Shown piece after piece: positions 62,234-64,000 of a stretch of 64,000 nt of DNA; the stretch's first letter is position 1, and every line of letters begins with the position of its first letter. Source of the stretch: Bacillus alveayuensis. GTDB lineage: Bacteria > Bacillota > Bacilli > Bacillales > Aeribacillaceae. The translations under genes and the position numbers were made by a program. The notes beneath the pieces are model-generated. The model was not told where the DNA came from, made no database searches, and worked only from the letters and a program-made list of their open reading frames with translations. The stretch spans positions 1 through 64,000 of the forward strand of contig JAUSTR010000006.1 of the NCBI GenBank assembly GCA_030812955.1. Reading direction: 5' to 3'.

Positions 62234-62440
62234 TTAGTAAGGAAACCCTCCATAAGGAAATCCATATGAATATCCATATGGAGATCCATAATAATAAGGG
62301 GGATAATAAGGTCTTGGTCTTGGGTAAAAGAAAGCACTTCCAAGTAATCCTCCTAAAAACCCCCCTAAAAAAGGAAAGCCGAATGGATATGGACGAAAAA
62401 ACGGTCTGATTCTTGGGTTTCGGACTTCGTGTGGATACAT
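62234..62440 (-). CDS. Tyr/Gly/Pro/Phe-rich small protein, probable coat component
   Basis: 68 residues from ATG 62440, with AAAGGGTG 5 bases upstream. Short charged start (MYPHEVRNPRIRPFF), a glycine-rich hydrophobic middle (GFPFLGGFLGGLLGSAFF) and a low-complexity tail of Tyr, Gly, Pro and Phe. Such composition is common among spore coat proteins of Bacillaceae, and gerT is convergent. No family or sigma-E/K promoter was recognised with confidence. Confidence 0.6.
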   Translation of the reverse strand: MYPHEVRNPRIRPFFRPYPFGFPFLGGFLGGLLGSAFFYPRPRPYYPPYYYGSPYGYSYGFPYGGFPY

Positions 62441-62580
62441 ACATACACCCTTTCTCAAATTTTTACACTAAAAGGGTATTCATCACATGTTCAAATGGCT
62501 TGGGCTTTTATCCTAAAAATGGACTTTTTGTTCATGAACATGAACAAAACGCTCGAGTAAACTTGTCATCATTGTAATTT

Positions 62581-62883
62581 TTATCGATATTTCATTGACC
62601 ACTTTTGAACTTCATTCATCACCGTTTCTAAAGCTTTTCCTTTATTTGTTAGTTCATACTCTATTTTAACAGGAGTCTCAGGATAAACCTTCCGCTCCAC
62701 TATCTTATGTTCTTCCAATTCTTTCAAACGATCGGCTAACATTTTTTGACTGATTCCTGGAATACTATCCGTTAGATCTTTAAATCGCTTAGGACCACTT
62801 AACAGAACATGAATAATAAGGCCATTCCATCGTTTTCCTAATAAACAAAAGGCATGTTCAATGTTTGGACAAAGCTTATTCAT
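62581..62883 (-). CDS. yodB: MarR/HxlR-type thiol-reactive repressor
   Basis: 100 residues from ATG 62883 (a TTG two codons earlier is possible); AGGGG stands 11 and 5 bases before them. HxlR winged helix with FCLLGKRWNGLIIHVLLSG and GISQKMLADRLKELEEH. C7 lies in LCPNIEHAF, equivalent to the redox C6 of YodB. The chain ends at ...MKYR, so the C-terminal cysteines of B. subtilis YodB (C101, C108) are absent. Divergent from the nitroreductase gene with a palindrome between. It senses quinones and diamide in B. subtilis. Confidence 0.88.
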   Translation of the reverse strand: MNKLCPNIEHAFCLLGKRWNGLIIHVLLSGPKRFKDLTDSIPGISQKMLADRLKELEEHKIVERKVYPETPVKIEYELTNKGKALETVMNEVQKWSMKYR

Positions 62884-62953
62884 ATCCAAATCAACCCCTA
62901 GAGCTTTTTTCTTGACGATCAAAGCAATCTTAACAATAATAGATTTGAGATAT

Positions 62954-62972
62954 GACTTACAAAAAGTGAGTC
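62954..62972. promoter_or_regulatory. YodB operator between yodB and yodC
   Basis: GACTTAC-AAAAA-GTGAGTC, a near-perfect palindrome (6 of 7 arm positions) centred in the divergent promoter region. It overlaps a likely -35 of yodC (TTACAA, then 17 bases, then TTATAT). Confidence 0.65.
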
Positions 62973-63032
62973 TGTTTCTTTTATATATTATAAAGGATGA
63001 TTCCATAAAAAAACAACTAGGAGGTTTTACAC

Positions 63033-63659
63033 ATGAATGCAGTATCTGCAGGAAATGATCTTATCCAACTTATGAAAGATCGAACTTCCATTCGCCATTT
63101 CCACCCAAATGCGACCATCGATGAATCAGAAGTGAAAGAAATTCTTGAAATAGCTGGAAAAGCTCCTTCGGCTTGGAACTTACAACATTGGCACTTTGTT
63201 GTATTCCATAGCCAAAAAGCAAAAGAACGTCTATTGCCAATTGCCTATAATCAAAGTCAAATTATCAATAGTTCTGTTGTTATTGCTGTATTAGGTGATT
63301 TACAAGCAAACAAAAAGACAGATGCGGTATATGATCCGCTAGTTCAACAAGGATTTATGACAACAGAAGTGAAACAAACATTATCAAACCAAATTGATGG
63401 TGCTTATCAAGATCAACAATTCGCTCGCGATTCTGCCTTTTCCAATGCTTCACTTGCAGCCATGCAATTAATGTTAGCGGCAAAAGCAAAAGATTATGAT
63501 TCATGCGCCATCGGTGGTTTTAATAAAGAACAATTTGTAAAAGAATTTAACATTTCTGATCGGTTTATTCCGATTATGCTTATTGCAATTGGAAAAGCAG
63601 CAAAACCTGCTCATAAAAGCAATCGCTTAAATTTAGATGAACTATCGACATGGTTATAA
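63033..63659 (+). CDS. yodC: Nitroreductase-family FMN oxidoreductase
   Basis: 208 residues. FMN-binding motifs RTSIRHF, KAPSAWNLQHWHF and the C-terminal CAIGGFNKEQF. Very like B. subtilis YodC, which is repressed by YodB and induced by quinones; probably reduces quinones or nitro compounds with NAD(P)H. AGGAGG lies 9 bases before the ATG. Divergent from yodB with a shared operator. Confidence 0.93.
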   Translation: MNAVSAGNDLIQLMKDRTSIRHFHPNATIDESEVKEILEIAGKAPSAWNLQHWHFVVFHSQKAKERLLPIAYNQSQIINSSVVIAVLGDLQANKKTDAVYDPLVQQGFMTTEVKQTLSNQIDGAYQDQQFARDSAFSNASLAAMQLMLAAKAKDYDSCAIGGFNKEQFVKEFNISDRFIPIMLIAIGKAAKPAHKSNRLNLDELSTWL

Positions 63660-63724
63660 CTCATTCATTCGTTGACAGCTATCGGTTGGAATCAATATCT
63701 TTAACGAAAATCCTATATGTCATA

Positions 63725-63764
63725 CATGAAAAAACTCTTTGCGTATGCAAAGAGTTTTTTCATG
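63725..63764. terminator. Bidirectional terminator between yodC and ctpA
   Basis: AAAAAACTCTTTGC / GCAAAGAGTTTTTT, with CATG/CATG extending the stem, overlapping the stop codon of the minus-strand gene. Confidence 0.9.
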
Positions 63765-64000
63765 ATGCAAGCTCCTCTTTTAACACATCGATCGCTTTTT
63801 TCATCTGTGTATCATTTTCCAATATTTTATTTCTGACTAGCTCCATTAATTTAGTTGTCGTTTCTCCTTCAATTTGTCCTGTTTCGGTTAATTTTTGCTC
63901 CGCCTGGAATGATTGAACAACCTTTTCTTCAGCATGATCAAAAAAACCATCAACTTTTACTTGATAACCGATTGCCTTTAACATTTCTTCAGCTGTTTTG
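63760..64000 (-). CDS. ctpA: C-terminal part of carboxy-terminal processing protease
   Basis: About 79 residues, open to the window edge, so the start lies beyond 64000. The visible part is a peptidoglycan-binding (PG_binding_1) domain: AEEMLKAIGYQVKVDGFFD, then FQAEQKLTETGQIEGETT. S41-family CtpA/CtpB proteases of Bacillus end with this domain, and ctpA lies close to yodB and yodC in B. subtilis. The catalytic Ser/Lys are outside the window, so the assignment rests on the tail domain and synteny. Confidence 0.72.
   Translation of the reverse strand, partial: KTAEEMLKAIGYQVKVDGFFDHAEEKVVQSFQAEQKLTETGQIEGETTTKLMELVRNKILENDTQMKKAIDVLKEELAS

Noticed and set aside
62884..63006. Longer YodB-like protein starting at 63006
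   Set aside because: The extra 41 codons cover the divergent promoter and operator region and are not part of the HxlR fold.

Overview
This window is chromosomal DNA from an AT-rich, endospore-forming member of the Bacillaceae. The evidence is a partial spoVA operon, cotJABC, gerT, a YaaH-type cortex hydrolase, bacillithiol synthesis (bshB2), a Bacillus-type Rtp replication terminator protein, Bacillus FadR and Rex operators, and many TTG/GTG starts behind strong AGGAGG ribosome binding sites. Several blocks follow gene order known from Bacillus subtilis: dhaS-sodF-yocR-odhB-odhA, cwlS-yojI-bshB2-yojF-yojE, and yodB-yodC-ctpA. No rRNA, tRNA, CRISPR array, prophage or intact transposase was seen.

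Layout. 0.3-6.3 kb: a TetR-controlled acyl-CoA degradation cluster (acyl-CoA dehydrogenase, SDR, two MaoC-type half-hydratases, PanE-like reductase, thiolase, TetR) with three copies of one palindromic operator. 6.4-9.3 kb: a small DMT-type permease, a glutaredoxin / methyltransferase / rhodanese group with CsoR/CstR-like operators, and doxX behind a perfect Rex site. 9.5-16.1 kb: NUDIX hydrolase, MATE pump, cytochrome P450, MsrA, YaaH-like hydrolase and ferritin. 16.7-22.9 kb: lcfB under a FadR box, then a proline-degradation pair (proline dehydrogenase, P5C dehydrogenase) with a sigma-54 promoter, an upstream activating palindrome and a divergent sigma-54 activator. 23-34 kb: ilvD, a chemoreceptor, an EAL phosphodiesterase, an XRE regulator, AbrB-type permease, cspD, aminotransferase, plsC and two oxidoreductases.

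34-46.5 kb is a sporulation-rich stretch containing the replication terminator gene. It holds a yhcN-spoVAC-spoVAD-spoVAEb-DUF1657-DUF421 operon (the gene content of the spoVA2mob operons linked to spore heat resistance), ykoP/ykoQ-like genes, a second DUF1657 gene, a sigma-K-driven small gene, an ABC-class ATPase, rtp with at least one good Ter site and an opposed weaker one, and cotJABC. 46.8-64 kb: dhaS, a 21-bp minisatellite, sodF, yocR, odhBA, cwlS-like hydrolase, MATE pump, bshB2-yojF, a CstR-like repressor, rarD-like permease, gerT, a Tyr/Gly/Pro-rich small protein, yodB/yodC and the 3' end of ctpA.

Two families of intergenic palindromic elements recur. Family A is MITE-like, with terminal inverted repeats and nested internal palindromes, in six places. 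Family B has two copies, one carrying an extra ~136-bp block of three perfect hairpins. These elements and the minisatellite are the least explained DNA here.
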